Assembly: GCF_037076455.1 (NCBI RefSeq)
Contig: NZ_AP028679.1
Coordinates: 3,053,501 to 3,117,500, forward strand
Direction: 5' to 3'
Source of the DNA: Desulfoferula mesophila
Lineage (GTDB): Bacteria > Desulfobacterota > Desulfarculia > Desulfarculales > Desulfarculaceae
Length of the DNA stretch: 64,000 nucleotides
In this document: positions 7,673 to 16,162 of the stretch, piece after piece
Layout of the letters: each line of letters opens with the position of its first letter
Numbering within the stretch: position 1 is the first letter of the stretch
The notes under the pieces: model-generated
Database searches by the model: none
Seen by the model: the letters and a program-made list of their open reading frames with translations, nothing else
Told to the model about the DNA's origin: nothing
Program-made: the position numbers and the translations under genes

Positions 7673-9025
7673 CTAGGCGGCCCGCACCAGGTTGCGGCCG
7701 GCCTCCTTGGCCTGATACAGGGCCTGATCGGCTTGATGCACCAGATCGTTGGGGCTGTCCACGCTTAGCTCCGAAGTGGAGGCCACCCCGGCGCTGAGCG
7801 TGACCCGTATCCTCTGCTCCCCGTCCGTGACAGCGCTTTCGGAAAGCAGGCGGCGCAGCCGCTCGGCCACCTCCACGCAGTCGCCCCGCGAGGCCGCCGG
7901 CAAAATGGCCAGAAACTCCTCGCCGCCGTAGCGCACCAGTACGTCGCCCTCGCGCATCACGCTGCGGGCCAGCTTGACCAGATGCACCAGCACCCGGTCG
8001 CCCACCAAGTGGCCGTAGGTGTCGTTGACGCTCTTGAAATGATCCAGGTCCACCAACACCACCCCCAGGGGAGAATCGTCGCGAACCGCCCGGCTGAACT
8101 CCTCGCGCAGGCGGGCCATGCCGAAGCGGCGGTTGTATATCCCGGTAAGGGGGTCCAGAGCGGCCAGGCGCTGCAAGCGATCGTGGGCCAGGACATTGTT
8201 CAGACCCAGGGCAAGGGCCTGGCGCAGCAACCCCAGTCTGTGCAGGGCGTCTTCGCCAAACGCTTCTCCCGTGGCCAGTACGATCACCCCGATGGGCACG
8301 GATTTGTACATCACCGGGTCAACCAGCACCTCGCTGGGCCGGAATTCGGCCAACACCCCGTTGAGCTCGATTCCCGCGGGAAGACGCACCAACTGGCGCT
8401 GGCCACTGCGCAAGGCGGCTCCCACGCAGTCGTTGTTTTCCAACTCGGCAATGTTTTTCAGGCCATGGGAGGCCCTGGTGGTCAACTGGCCCTCGCTTTC
8501 CACCAGCAAGGCTCCGGCGGTGGCCTTGGTGTGGGCCATGAGCTGTTGTAGGGCCTCGGTGGTCAGTATCTCCAGATCCAACCGGCTGGCCAGCAGGCGG
8601 CTGAAATCGCGCAAGGCGCTCTCGCTCTGATGAGCCGTGGCCAAGGCGGTCACCAAATTGTTGAAGGCTCGGGCGCTGTCACCGATCTCATCACGGGAAT
8701 CGATTTCAATGTAGCAATCCTCGGGCGCGCATCCCTCCATGCCGCCGCCGGCGGCCATATGTCGCAGGTTGCCCTCCACCACCCGTATGCGCTCGGCCAG
8801 CAGCCTGAGCCGCCCACCCACCACATTCTTGGCCAGGAGGATATTCAAGGCGCCAACCATGAAACCGGCGCCCATGCAGGCGGCAAAAAACCAGGGGGTA
8901 AGGACCAAATTAGAGGGCACGCCCATGAAGCGCACGAAAAAGGGGAAGACCACGCCCATGACCAGCCCCAGTCCTGTCATCCAAATCGCCAGATCCTGAA
9001 AGACCCTTTGCGTAATACGAAGCAT
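7673..9025 (-). CDS. Membrane-bound GAF-GGDEF diguanylate cyclase
   Basis: Makes cyclic di-GMP from two GTP. Two membrane helices lie at about residues 11-33 and 43-66, followed by a HAMP-like linker (DSRDEIGDSARAFNNLV), a GAF-like sensory domain (~150-280) and a GGDEF domain (~290-450). The catalytic motif is GGEEF near residue 367, an active variant. Five residues before it is REGD, the RxxD inhibitory site, so product feedback is likely. The periplasmic loop between helices is very short, so sensing is probably by the cytoplasmic GAF domain. ATG 9023-9025 is preceded by GGGGAG at a good distance; the frame extends 14 codons further without an RBS. It is convergent with the propeller gene (52 bases apart) and monocistronic. 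Confidence 0.9.
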   Translation of the reverse strand: MLRITQRVFQDLAIWMTGLGLVMGVVFPFFVRFMGVPSNLVLTPWFFAACMGAGFMVGALNILLAKNVVGGRLRLLAERIRVVEGNLRHMAAGGGMEGCAPEDCYIEIDSRDEIGDSARAFNNLVTALATAHQSESALRDFSRLLASRLDLEILTTEALQQLMAHTKATAGALLVESEGQLTTRASHGLKNIAELENNDCVGAALRSGQRQLVRLPAGIELNGVLAEFRPSEVLVDPVMYKSVPIGVIVLATGEAFGEDALHRLGLLRQALALGLNNVLAHDRLQRLAALDPLTGIYNRRFGMARLREEFSRAVRDDSPLGVVLVDLDHFKSVNDTYGHLVGDRVLVHLVKLARSVMREGDVLVRYGGEEFLAILPAASRGDCVEVAERLRRLLSESAVTDGEQRIRVTLSAGVASTSELSVDSPNDLVHQADQALYQAKEAGRNLVRAA

Positions 9026-9192
9026 TGAGTCAACTCCCCGAAGTGTTTCGCCGGCGCCGGCGGCCATTTGTAGGCCGGCCTATGATTACACGGTATAACC
9101 ATTTGACAATACGATAGGTGCGTTAAATTGTTCAAGGCTGGAGCAATCAAATTTCATCATCAACCGCAGAGCTTTGCATTGACACGCCCGCC

Positions 9193-9236
9193 CAAAAAAG
9201 GGCCGCGCCCGGCGCAACACCGGGCGCGGCCCTTAC
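9193..9236 (-). terminator. Rho-independent terminator of the sulfatase gene
   Basis: A long GC stem, GGGCCGCGCCCGG and CCGGGCGCGGCCC (9199-9235), is followed on the minus strand by a run of six T residues. It lies 20 bases after the sulfatase stop and points away from it. The remaining 9026-9192 stretch is the upstream region of the diguanylate cyclase gene; a TTGACA at 9103-9108 on the plus strand has no convincing -10 partner. Confidence 0.85.
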
Positions 9237-9257
9237 GAGGCTATGCCCAAGGGCCGC

Positions 9258-10850
9258 TTACTGGGCGGCCACCGGGGTTTTCAGGGTCTCCATCACCTGG
9301 TCGATGGTGAAACTGGCCGCCTTTTGGCGCGGCGGAAACTCCTTGAAGGAGGACAAGAACTTGGCCACGTACTCCTGGGCGGGGAGCATCAGGAAGGCAT
9401 GGTCCAGGTACCAGTCCCAATAGGTGTTGGAGGTAACGTCGGCCTTTTCGTAGGGATCGGCCCGCAGGTTGAACAGCTTGGGGACGCGCAGGTAAGTAAA
9501 GGGCTCGGCCCAAATCTGCAAATGGCCCCGGGCGCGTTGCTCGGCGAAAACCAGTTTCCAGTTGTCGTAGCGCAGGCCGGTAAGGTCGCCGTCGTCGGAG
9601 AAGTAAAAGAACTCCTCGCGGGGGCCCTTGCCGGTCTTGCCGGTGAGGACAGGTACGAAGTTGTAGCCGTCCAAGTGGACTTTGTAGGTCCGCTTGCCCG
9701 CCTTGTAACCCTTAAGCAGCTTTTCCTTGACGTCGGGCACCCCGGCGGCGGCCAGCAGGGTGGGCAGCCAGTCCAGGTGGCTCATGATCTGGTTGCTCAC
9801 GCTGCCCGCCTTGATCTTGCCCGGCCAGCGCACCATGGCCGGCACCCGGTAGGCGCCCTCCCAGTTGGAGTTCTTTTCGCTGCGGAAGGGGGTCATGGCC
9901 GCATCGGGCCAGGTGTTCATGTGGGGGCCGTTGTCGGTGCTGTACATGACGATAGTGTTGTCGGCGATGCCCAGCTTGTCGATCTGGTCCAAAACCGTGC
10001 CCACGTTCTTGTCGTGATCGATCATCACGTCGTGATAAATGCCCTGCCAGCGTCCGGCCTGGCCCACGCTGCCCGGCTTGGGGTGGGTGCGGAAGTGCAT
10101 GTGGGTGAAGTTGACCCACAGGAACACCGGCTTGCCAGCCTTGACCTTCTCCTCCAGGAACTTGCAGGCCCGGGCGGCGATGTCATCGTCAATGGTCTCC
10201 ATGCGCTTCTTGGTCAGGGGGCCGGTGTCCTCGATCTTCTGGGTGCCGTCGGGGTTGGCGTAGCTGTGGATCACCCCGCGGGGGCCGAACTTTTTGCGGA
10301 ACTCGGGGCTCTTGGGATAGTCGGGCAGCTCCGGCTCCTCCTCGGCGTTGAGGTGGTAGAGGTTGCCGTAGAACTCGTCAAAGCCATGGACCGTGGGCAA
10401 GAACTCGTCCTTGTCGCCCAAGTGGTTCTTGCCGAACTGCCCGGTGGCGTAACCCAGGGACTTGAGCAGGGTGGCGATGGTGGGGTCCTCCGCCTTGAGC
10501 CCCGCATCCGCTCCGGGCATGCCCACCTTGCTCAGCCCGGTGCGATACACGCTCTGGCCGGTGATAAAGGCCGAGCGCCCGGCGGTGCAGCTCTGCTCGC
10601 CGTAATAGTCGGTGAAGATCACCCCTTCGCGGGCCACCCGGTCGATGTTGGGGGTGCGGTATCCCATGAGGCCCATGGAATAGGCGCTCACGTTGGTTTG
10701 GCCGATATCGTCCCCCCAGATGATCACGATATTGGGTTTGCCGGCGGAGGCGGCCCAGGCGGCGCCCATGGCCATGGCGACCAACAGGCAGGCCCCCAAA
10801 ACACTGGCACCCATGCGTAGCGCCTTGGTAAGCATTGCGGCTCTTTTCAT
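9258..10850 (-). CDS. Exported formylglycine-dependent sulfatase
   Basis: A type I sulfatase of the alkaline phosphatase superfamily that hydrolyses sulfate esters. A signal peptide occupies about residues 1-34 (basic start, AAWAASA cleavage region). The mature part begins KPNIVIIWGDDIG with the metal-binding Asp pair. The formylglycine motif is SCTAGRS, Cys about residue 88, matching C-x-[AP]-x-R. Later metal-site residues are in YSTDNGPHMN. At 530 aa it is the usual size. No formylglycine-generating enzyme or anSME is encoded nearby, so maturation must come from elsewhere or the Cys must remain unmodified. It is divergent from a DUF1254/DUF1214 gene with a shared 377-base control region, a pairing that suggests common regulation. 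The substrate is not known. Confidence 0.92.
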   Translation of the reverse strand: MKRAAMLTKALRMGASVLGACLLVAMAMGAAWAASAGKPNIVIIWGDDIGQTNVSAYSMGLMGYRTPNIDRVAREGVIFTDYYGEQSCTAGRSAFITGQSVYRTGLSKVGMPGADAGLKAEDPTIATLLKSLGYATGQFGKNHLGDKDEFLPTVHGFDEFYGNLYHLNAEEEPELPDYPKSPEFRKKFGPRGVIHSYANPDGTQKIEDTGPLTKKRMETIDDDIAARACKFLEEKVKAGKPVFLWVNFTHMHFRTHPKPGSVGQAGRWQGIYHDVMIDHDKNVGTVLDQIDKLGIADNTIVMYSTDNGPHMNTWPDAAMTPFRSEKNSNWEGAYRVPAMVRWPGKIKAGSVSNQIMSHLDWLPTLLAAAGVPDVKEKLLKGYKAGKRTYKVHLDGYNFVPVLTGKTGKGPREEFFYFSDDGDLTGLRYDNWKLVFAEQRARGHLQIWAEPFTYLRVPKLFNLRADPYEKADVTSNTYWDWYLDHAFLMLPAQEYVAKFLSSFKEFPPRQKAASFTIDQVMETLKTPVAAQ

Positions 10851-10878
10851 CGTCCTTGTACAGACCAGGTATTGCCCG

Positions 10879-10902
10879 GCCTTTCCGGCTAAAACCGGAA
10901 AG
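10879..10902. promoter_or_regulatory. Inverted repeat in the sulfatase 5' leader
   Basis: CCTTTCCGG and CCGGAAAGG form a 9-bp perfect stem around CTAAAA, 28 bases upstream of the sulfatase start codon. On the minus strand it would lie in the untranslated leader. It could be an operator or a leader hairpin controlling translation. No T-run follows on the minus strand. Confidence 0.45.
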
Positions 10903-10963
10903 GGTTTTCATCAAGGTCTCGTTGTTGGGTAATGAATTCTTGAGCTGCGCTCTAATCTATACT

Positions 10964-10980
10964 TTACAATTATAATGTAA
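10964..10980. promoter_or_regulatory. AT-rich palindrome between divergent sulfatase and DUF1254 genes
   Basis: TTACA and TGTAA flank a seven-base AT-rich centre (ATTATAA), in the middle of the 377-base divergent region. The arrangement is typical of a dimeric regulator's operator. It is about 110 bases from the sulfatase start and 250 from the DUF1254 start. The rest of 10981-11100 shows no gene. Confidence 0.4.
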
Positions 10981-11106
10981 TTGGTAGGCGTTTAAGCGGA
11001 AAAATTAGCCCCCTGGACGAATGGCGGAGCCAACCTTATCTGCCTTCCCCGGCCCGAGCTTGGGCCACAGCGCCTGATCGCCGCCTCGGTGGGTGGGTGG
11101 GCCCGC

Positions 11107-11136
11107 TTGTTTAGCCTTGTCTACAACGCCTATAAT
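11107..11136 (+). promoter_or_regulatory. Probable sigma70-type promoter of the DUF1254 gene
   Basis: TTGTTT at 11107-11112 and a perfect TATAAT at 11131-11136 are separated by 18 bases. Transcription would start near 11143, leaving a leader of about 85 bases before the ATG at 11228. Confidence 0.5.
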
Positions 11137-11227
11137 TAATACTTAAAAGCTGAATGCCCAAAGGAATCATCACCGAGTCGCGAGCGGCGGGGTGGCGTAT
11201 GCAATCATCAACGGCGAGAGAAGGCCA

Positions 11228-12853
11228 ATGAAAAAGAACATAAAGACCCTGGCGACGTCGATCCTTTTCCTGGTGCTGGCCATGCCCGGTTCGGTGGCGG
11301 CCAAGACGGCCGCCGCGATCCCCCCCGGCTTGGTCACCCCCGATCAAATGCCATCGAGCATCGGCACTTTGGAGTTCAAGGACGGGGTGCCCAGCCTGGC
11401 CACCGCCGAAAAGGTGCGCGACGCGCTGGCCTTCAACAACGCCCTGGCCGTGTACAACAACAGTTTCCGGGGCGCCTCGGCCCTGGCCATCGCCAAAGGC
11501 ATGGAGAGCATTGGGGCCCAGGACAACACGGTGGTCATATATTCCAAGCTGATGGACAGCAAGTCGCTGTTCCTCACGGCCAACTGCGACACCATCTACT
11601 ACTTGTCGGTCATCAACATGTCCCAGGGGCCCATGGTGATCGAGCAGCCCTCCATGGGCCTGGGCACCATCAACGACATGTGGTTCAGTTGGATCATCGA
11701 CATCGGCTCCCCCGGACCGGATCGCGGGCAAGGCGGCAAGTACCTGCTGGTGCCGCCCGGCTATGACGGCCCGCTGCCCGACAGCGGTTTCCACGTCGCC
11801 CACTCCAAGACCGTGCGCGCGCTGTACGCGGCGCGCTGCTTTTTGGTGAACAACGACCCGGCGCCGGCCGTGGCCAACGTCAAAAAGCACCTCAAGATTT
11901 ATCCCTATCAGCCCGGCGGCGTGGGAACCAGCATCGCCACCGCGCTGGAGGGCAAGGTTCGCTTGAGCGGCAACCCGCCGGTTCCCGCGACCAAGTTCCT
12001 CGACGCCAGCGGCAAGGCCTTCAACACCATTCCGCCCAGCGACTACCGTTTCTTCGAGATGATCAACGAGAATTATCAGAACGAGCCGGCCACCAGCTAT
12101 GACGTGGAGCTCGCGGGGCAACTGGCCGCCATCGGCATCGTCCACGGCAAGCCCTTCCAGCCCGACGCGCGCATGAGAAAGATCCTCAGCGACGCGGCGG
12201 CGGTGGGCAACGCGGCGGGGCGCACGCTCAACTGGCGCTACGCCGTTATGCACCCGGAGTGGACCTATTACCAGAACTCCATGTGGATGAACATGCTCTT
12301 CGAGGGCGGCGCCTTCTTTGAAACCCCGCCGCCCCTGTTTACCAAGGAGGGCATGTTCAAGCCGTTCCCGCCCACCGGAGCCCGCACCCTGGATTCGCGC
12401 ACCGCCTTTTATTTCGCCTACACCATGGACTCGCCCGGCATGGTCATGCGCATCCCCAAGGTGGGCTCCCAATATCTCATGGGCTTCACCGACTCCACGG
12501 GCCAGCCATTCGACGGGGCCAAGACCTACCGCCTGGTGCTGCCCAAGGGCATCCCGGCCGTCAACTTCTGGTCGCTGACCCTCTACGACAACCAGACGCG
12601 CTCCATGCTCGACACACCGCAGCGCTACCCCCGCGCCGGCAGCCAGACCTACCCCACTCCGGCGGCGGAGGCCGGCGCCGATGGCTCGACCACCATCTAC
12701 ATCTCTCCCCAGCAACCCCAGGGCGTGGCCCGAGGCAACTGGGTGCAGTCGATGCCCGGCAAGGGTTGGTTCATCGTCCTGCGCCTGTACGGCCCCGAGG
12801 AAACCTTCTTCACCAAGGGCTGGCGGGCGGGAGAGATCGAGTTGGTGAAGTGA
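11228..12853 (+). CDS. Exported DUF1254/DUF1214 domain protein
   Basis: A 541-aa secreted protein. The signal peptide MKKNIKTL...GSVAA is followed by a DUF1254 domain (with NCDTIYYLSVINMSQGP and FSWIIDIGSPGPDRG) and a C-terminal DUF1214 domain (NFWSLTLYDNQTRSML, then SPQQPQGVARGNWVQSMPGKG and FIVLRLYGPEE). The family is common and structurally beta-rich, but its biochemical role is unsettled. ATG 11228 has GAGAAGG seven to eight bases upstream; an earlier in-frame start at 11192 would place extra polar residues in front of the signal peptide. The divergent sulfatase suggests a shared periplasmic process, such as handling of a sulfated or lipid-like compound, which is inference. Confidence 0.85.
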   Translation: MKKNIKTLATSILFLVLAMPGSVAAKTAAAIPPGLVTPDQMPSSIGTLEFKDGVPSLATAEKVRDALAFNNALAVYNNSFRGASALAIAKGMESIGAQDNTVVIYSKLMDSKSLFLTANCDTIYYLSVINMSQGPMVIEQPSMGLGTINDMWFSWIIDIGSPGPDRGQGGKYLLVPPGYDGPLPDSGFHVAHSKTVRALYAARCFLVNNDPAPAVANVKKHLKIYPYQPGGVGTSIATALEGKVRLSGNPPVPATKFLDASGKAFNTIPPSDYRFFEMINENYQNEPATSYDVELAGQLAAIGIVHGKPFQPDARMRKILSDAAAVGNAAGRTLNWRYAVMHPEWTYYQNSMWMNMLFEGGAFFETPPPLFTKEGMFKPFPPTGARTLDSRTAFYFAYTMDSPGMVMRIPKVGSQYLMGFTDSTGQPFDGAKTYRLVLPKGIPAVNFWSLTLYDNQTRSMLDTPQRYPRAGSQTYPTPAAEAGADGSTTIYISPQQPQGVARGNWVQSMPGKGWFIVLRLYGPEETFFTKGWRAGEIELVK

Positions 12854-12903
12854 CCGGCTAGGGCGGTCCGCTTGGAGATAATATCGGTTGGGTAAAAAAG
12901 AAG

Positions 12904-12979
12904 TGGTGGAGCTGAAGGGACTCGAACCCTCGACTTCCACGTTGCGAACGTGGCGCTCTCCCAACTGAGCTACAGCCCC
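12904..12979 (-). tRNA. tRNA-Ala (anticodon CGC), CCA end encoded
   Basis: The minus strand folds as a full cloverleaf. The acceptor stem is GGGGCTG with CAGCTCC, the D arm GCTC...GAGC, the anticodon stem CCACG/CGTGG with loop TTCGCAA (anticodon CGC, codon GCG), and the T arm GAGGG-TTCGAGT-CCCTT. The 3' ACCA is encoded at 12904-12907. It lies between the DUF1254 gene and hisB. No integrase or duplicated tRNA end is seen next to it. Confidence 0.96.
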
Positions 12980-13234
12980 ACATCAAAAACCGCGCCCCCG
13001 GCGGGGGGCCTCTGGCGTGGTGGGAATATACCGGCGGTCAGGGGCAAAGTCAACCTCTGGCCTGCCCCGTCCCACCACTGCTAACAATATACCACCCCTG
13101 ACACTATTGACCATGGCCATGGGGCCTAATCCCTCGACAGTCAGGCCGGGCCGTGCTAGCATCACAGACGATGGGGCCCGCTGGGGTCTGGGGTGGGGTA
13201 TGTCCGCCGCATAGCTTCCAAGGATAGTGTAGCC

Positions 13235-13822
13235 ATGAGCCGAAGCGCCAAAATAGAGCGAAAAACCAAGGAGACCAGCATCAGCCTTTCGCTGGAGTTG
13301 GACGGCACCGGGAAAAGCGAAATTTCCACCGGAGTGGGCTTTTTCGACCACATGCTCACCCATGTGGCCTTTCATGGCTTTTTCGACCTAAAGCTCGAGG
13401 CCAAGGGCGATTTGGAAGTGGACCCTCACCACACGGTGGAGGACGTGGGCATTTGCCTGGGCAAGGCCTTTAGCCAGGCCCTGGGCGAACGCAAGGGACT
13501 GGTGCGCTATGGCTCGGCCTTCGTGCCCATGGACGAGTCCCTGTCCCAGGTGGTGGTGGATCTGTCCAACCGCCCCCTGTACAAGGGCGTGTACCAGCGC
13601 TGCCCCGGCCAAGTAGGCGAGTTCAACGGCCAGTTGGCCGAAGAGTTTTGGCGGGCCCTGGCCTTGGCCGGCGGCCTGACCCTGCACGTGCGTCTGATTT
13701 ACGGCGACAATGATCACCACATGCTGGAGGCTGCCTTCAAGGCCCTGGGCCGGGCCTTGGATCAAGCCACCGCGCCGGAAGCCCGCGAACGCGGCGTTTC
13801 CTCTACCAAGGGGGTTTTATGA
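13235..13822 (+). CDS. hisB: Imidazoleglycerol-phosphate dehydratase HisB
   Basis: Catalyses the dehydration of imidazole-glycerol phosphate to imidazole-acetol phosphate in histidine synthesis, using two Mn ions. The 195-aa length is that of the monofunctional enzyme without the phosphatase domain. Metal-ligand motifs are visible: FFDHMLTH, DPHHTVEDVG and GDNDHHMLEA. ATG 13235 follows AAGGATAG, while the frame is open further upstream without support. It starts an operon: its TGA overlaps the start of a lipoprotein gene (ATGA), and hisA follows. The 255 bases upstream, after the tRNA, show no gene. Confidence 0.95.
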   Translation: MSRSAKIERKTKETSISLSLELDGTGKSEISTGVGFFDHMLTHVAFHGFFDLKLEAKGDLEVDPHHTVEDVGICLGKAFSQALGERKGLVRYGSAFVPMDESLSQVVVDLSNRPLYKGVYQRCPGQVGEFNGQLAEEFWRALALAGGLTLHVRLIYGDNDHHMLEAAFKALGRALDQATAPEARERGVSSTKGVL

Positions 13823-14523
13823 AAGGCCGTAGGGTTGCCTTTATAGCCGCGGCGGTGCTGGTCTGCGCCCTGGCCGCCGGCCTGGGTTGCTCCAGCAAGA
13901 GCAGTAGCCAGTCCATGAGGCAGGAGATTTCCTGGGTGCCCAAAAAGCTGGCGGTGATGCCTTTCATCCGGGTGGACTCTCCCGTCATGCCCGGCAACAC
14001 GGTTTGCTGCCCCCTGACCGGGGCGACCTTCAACAGCGGCCAGATCATCCCCGGGGCCGAGCGGGTGTTGGACCAGGCCCTGAACACCGATTTGCGTCAG
14101 ATCTGCAGCGTGCCCATGGTGCCCTATGCCCAGACCGGCCTGGTCTTCGGCCAGATCGCCGGGCGCCAATTCAAGGACAGCCTGCGCCAGGACGTGGCCG
14201 CCACCGCCAAGAAGTTGGGAGCCGACGCGGTGATGGTGGGCTTCATCTTCCGCTTCCGCCAGCGCGTGGGCACCTCTTACGCGGTGGACAAGCCCGCCTC
14301 GGTGGCCTTCGATCTCACGGTGATGCGCGTCAGCGACGCCTCGGTGATCTGGAAGAACAGCTTTGATGAAACCCAACAATCCCTGTCGGCCGACCTGTTG
14401 AACCTTGACCAGTACATGAAGCACGGCCTGCGCTGGTTCACCGCCGAGGAGCTGGGCAAAATGGGCGTGACCAAGGTGCTCAAGCAGTTCCCCTGGCGCA
14501 AGGGCGACCCCTTCACCGAGTAG
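13819..14523 (+). CDS. Lipoprotein of unknown function inside the his operon
   Basis: A 234-aa protein with a lipoprotein signal: positive start (MKGRRVAF), hydrophobic stretch and lipobox LAAGLGC, Cys about residue 24, so it is anchored to a membrane on the periplasmic side. The mature part has KKLAVMPF, a Cys-Cys pair (NTVCCPLTG) and a segment LGADAVMVGFIFRFRQRVG. This architecture recalls the N-terminal fold of secreted TolB/CsgG-like proteins, but I cannot assign it. The start overlaps the hisB stop (ATGA), and hisA begins five bases after its stop, so it is transcribed between two histidine genes. A role in histidine synthesis is not implied. Confidence 0.75.
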   Translation: MKGRRVAFIAAAVLVCALAAGLGCSSKSSSQSMRQEISWVPKKLAVMPFIRVDSPVMPGNTVCCPLTGATFNSGQIIPGAERVLDQALNTDLRQICSVPMVPYAQTGLVFGQIAGRQFKDSLRQDVAATAKKLGADAVMVGFIFRFRQRVGTSYAVDKPASVAFDLTVMRVSDASVIWKNSFDETQQSLSADLLNLDQYMKHGLRWFTAEELGKMGVTKVLKQFPWRKGDPFTE

Positions 14524-14528
14524 ATACT

Positions 14529-15257
14529 TTGGAAGCTATACCTGCCGTAGATTTGAAAGGCGGCCGCTGTGTGCGCTTGCGCCAGGGCCGCATGGACGAT
14601 GAAACCGTATTCAGCGACGACCCGGTGGCCATGGCCTTGCGCTGGCAGGGCCTGGGGGCCCTGCGCCTGCACGTGGTGGATCTGGACGGCGCGGTGGAAG
14701 GCCGCCCGGCCAACGCCGAGGTGATCAAGCGCATCTGCGCCGCCCTGGACATCCCGGTGCAGCTGGGCGGCGGAGTGCGCGACCTGGACGGCCTGGAGCG
14801 CACCCTGGCCCTGGGGGTGGACCGGGTCATCCTGGGCACCCTGGCCGCGCGTGAGCCCCAAACCGCCCTGGAAGCGGCCCGGCGTTTTCCCCAACGGGTG
14901 GTCATCGGCATCGACGCCCGCGACGGCATGGTGGCGGTGCAGGGCTGGACCGAACAGAGCAAGCTGCACTTTTTGGACGCGGCCCGGGGCTTTGACGTGC
15001 CCGAGGTGGCGGCCATCGTGTTCACCGACATCGCCCGCGACGGCATGCACAGCGGCCCCAACCTGGAGAGCACCCGCCAGCTTTGCCAGGCGGTGAACGC
15101 CCCGATTATCGCGGCGGGCGGGGTGCACGACCTGGACGACGTGCGCCGCCTCATGGCGATGGCCCCCCTGGGCCTGGCCGGCTTCATCACCGGCCGCGCC
15201 ATTTACGAAGGCACCTTGGATCTGGCCGAAGCCCTGGCCCTGACGGCCCAGGGCTGA
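14529..15257 (+). CDS. hisA: Phosphoribosylformimino-5-aminoimidazole carboxamide ribotide isomerase HisA
   Basis: A TIM-barrel isomerase opening the ribose of ProFAR in the fourth step of histidine synthesis. The N-terminus reads (L/M)EAIPAVDLKGGRCVRL, with the catalytic Asp in AVDLKGG. The second half-barrel has VFTDIARDGMHSGPN with the second catalytic Asp and the C-terminal phosphate site GFITGRAIYEG. Length 242 aa is typical. Translation starts at TTG 14529, five bases after the lipoprotein stop; no better start is available because the conserved IPAVDLK follows immediately. hisF is not in the window. Confidence 0.94.
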   Translation: MEAIPAVDLKGGRCVRLRQGRMDDETVFSDDPVAMALRWQGLGALRLHVVDLDGAVEGRPANAEVIKRICAALDIPVQLGGGVRDLDGLERTLALGVDRVILGTLAAREPQTALEAARRFPQRVVIGIDARDGMVAVQGWTEQSKLHFLDAARGFDVPEVAAIVFTDIARDGMHSGPNLESTRQLCQAVNAPIIAAGGVHDLDDVRRLMAMAPLGLAGFITGRAIYEGTLDLAEALALTAQG

Positions 15258-15355
15258 ACCAGCCGGCCCGGCCCGCCGGCGGAGAATCCAGGCGCAGCAA
15301 ACCAGGACCCCAGCCGCCCACTCACGGTCGAGGCCCTCAGCCGCAGGATGAGTCC

Positions 15356-16162
15356 GTGAAGTCATCACCACCCACCATCGCCCCGGCGCCTTCGGCCAAA
15401 CCCCGCAAGAAGCCCACGGGCCCCATCGTGGTGGGGGTGGTCGGCCTGGCGGTGGTGGTGGCGCTGCTCATCGTCTACTGGCAACCCCTGTGGCACTTCA
15501 CCCAGGAGCTGTGGGAGATTTTGCAGGACCGCGAGGCCTTCAGGGCCCGCATCGAGTCCTACGGCGTGTGGGCTCCCCTGGCCTTCGTGGTCTTCCAGAT
15601 CTTCCAGGTGCTGGTTTCGCCCATCCCCGGCGAACTGGTGGGCGCGGCCGGGGGCTACGTGTTCGGCTGGTTCCCCTCCCTGGTCTACTCCACCATCGGC
15701 CTTTCCATCGGCTCCTGGATCAACTTCTTCGCCGCCCGCCTGCTGGGCCAGGCCCTGGTGGAGCGCTTCGTCCCCGCCAAATACCTGGCCAAGATATCCT
15801 TTCTCATGGAACGCCAGGGGGTGATCGCCAGCTTCATTTTCTTCATCATCCCCGGCTTCCCCAAGGACTACTTCTGCTTCGCCCTGGGGCTCTCGCCCAT
15901 GAGCTGGCGCATCTTCCTGGTGGTCAGCTCCGTGGGCCGCATCCCCGGCACCCTGATGCTCAGCCTGCAGGGAGCGGCCATCTACCACGAAAACTACTGG
16001 AGCTTCGTGATCCTGGGCCTGCTAAGCCTGGCCTTCATCGCGCCGGTGTACTTCTGGCGCGAGCGCATCTATCGTCTGCTTTACCGTTTGGATAAAAACC
16101 GGGGCCCCCTGAACGGGGATGACAACGACGAGGGCTCTAGCGATGGGCCGCCAAGGGCATGA
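15356..16162 (+). CDS. TVP38/TMEM64 family (VTT domain) membrane protein
   Basis: A 268-aa inner-membrane protein with an N-terminal Pro/Lys-rich cytoplasmic tail, a first helix at residues ~23-42, and a VTT (SNARE-associated, DedA-like) domain including SPIPGELVGAAGGYVFG, GSWINFFAARLLGQ and FFIIPGFPKDYFCFALGLS. The family is linked to lipid scrambling or membrane homeostasis; substrate unknown. GTG 15356 has AGGATGAG a few bases upstream. The ATG inside that RBS is out of frame and stops after three codons. It lies 98 bases after hisA. Its 3' end overlaps a possible small gene on the opposite strand. Confidence 0.82.
   Translation: MKSSPPTIAPAPSAKPRKKPTGPIVVGVVGLAVVVALLIVYWQPLWHFTQELWEILQDREAFRARIESYGVWAPLAFVVFQIFQVLVSPIPGELVGAAGGYVFGWFPSLVYSTIGLSIGSWINFFAARLLGQALVERFVPAKYLAKISFLMERQGVIASFIFFIIPGFPKDYFCFALGLSPMSWRIFLVVSSVGRIPGTLMLSLQGAAIYHENYWSFVILGLLSLAFIAPVYFWRERIYRLLYRLDKNRGPLNGDDNDEGSSDGPPRA

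Noticed and set aside
9103-9131. TTGACA at 9103 as a promoter of an unannotated transcript
   Set aside because: No -10 box at 16-18 bases and no gene or terminator in the right orientation downstream.
9243-10820. A 525-codon plus-strand frame over the sulfatase gene
   Set aside because: Antisense artefact; the sulfatase carries a signal peptide and the formylglycine motif.
11111-12964. A 617-codon minus-strand frame over the DUF1254 gene
   Set aside because: Same kind of antisense artefact; the plus-strand gene has a signal peptide, RBS, promoter and recognised domains.
12904-12979. tRNA gene as an integration site for a mobile element
   Set aside because: No integrase, no duplicated tRNA 3' end and no change in gene style on either side.
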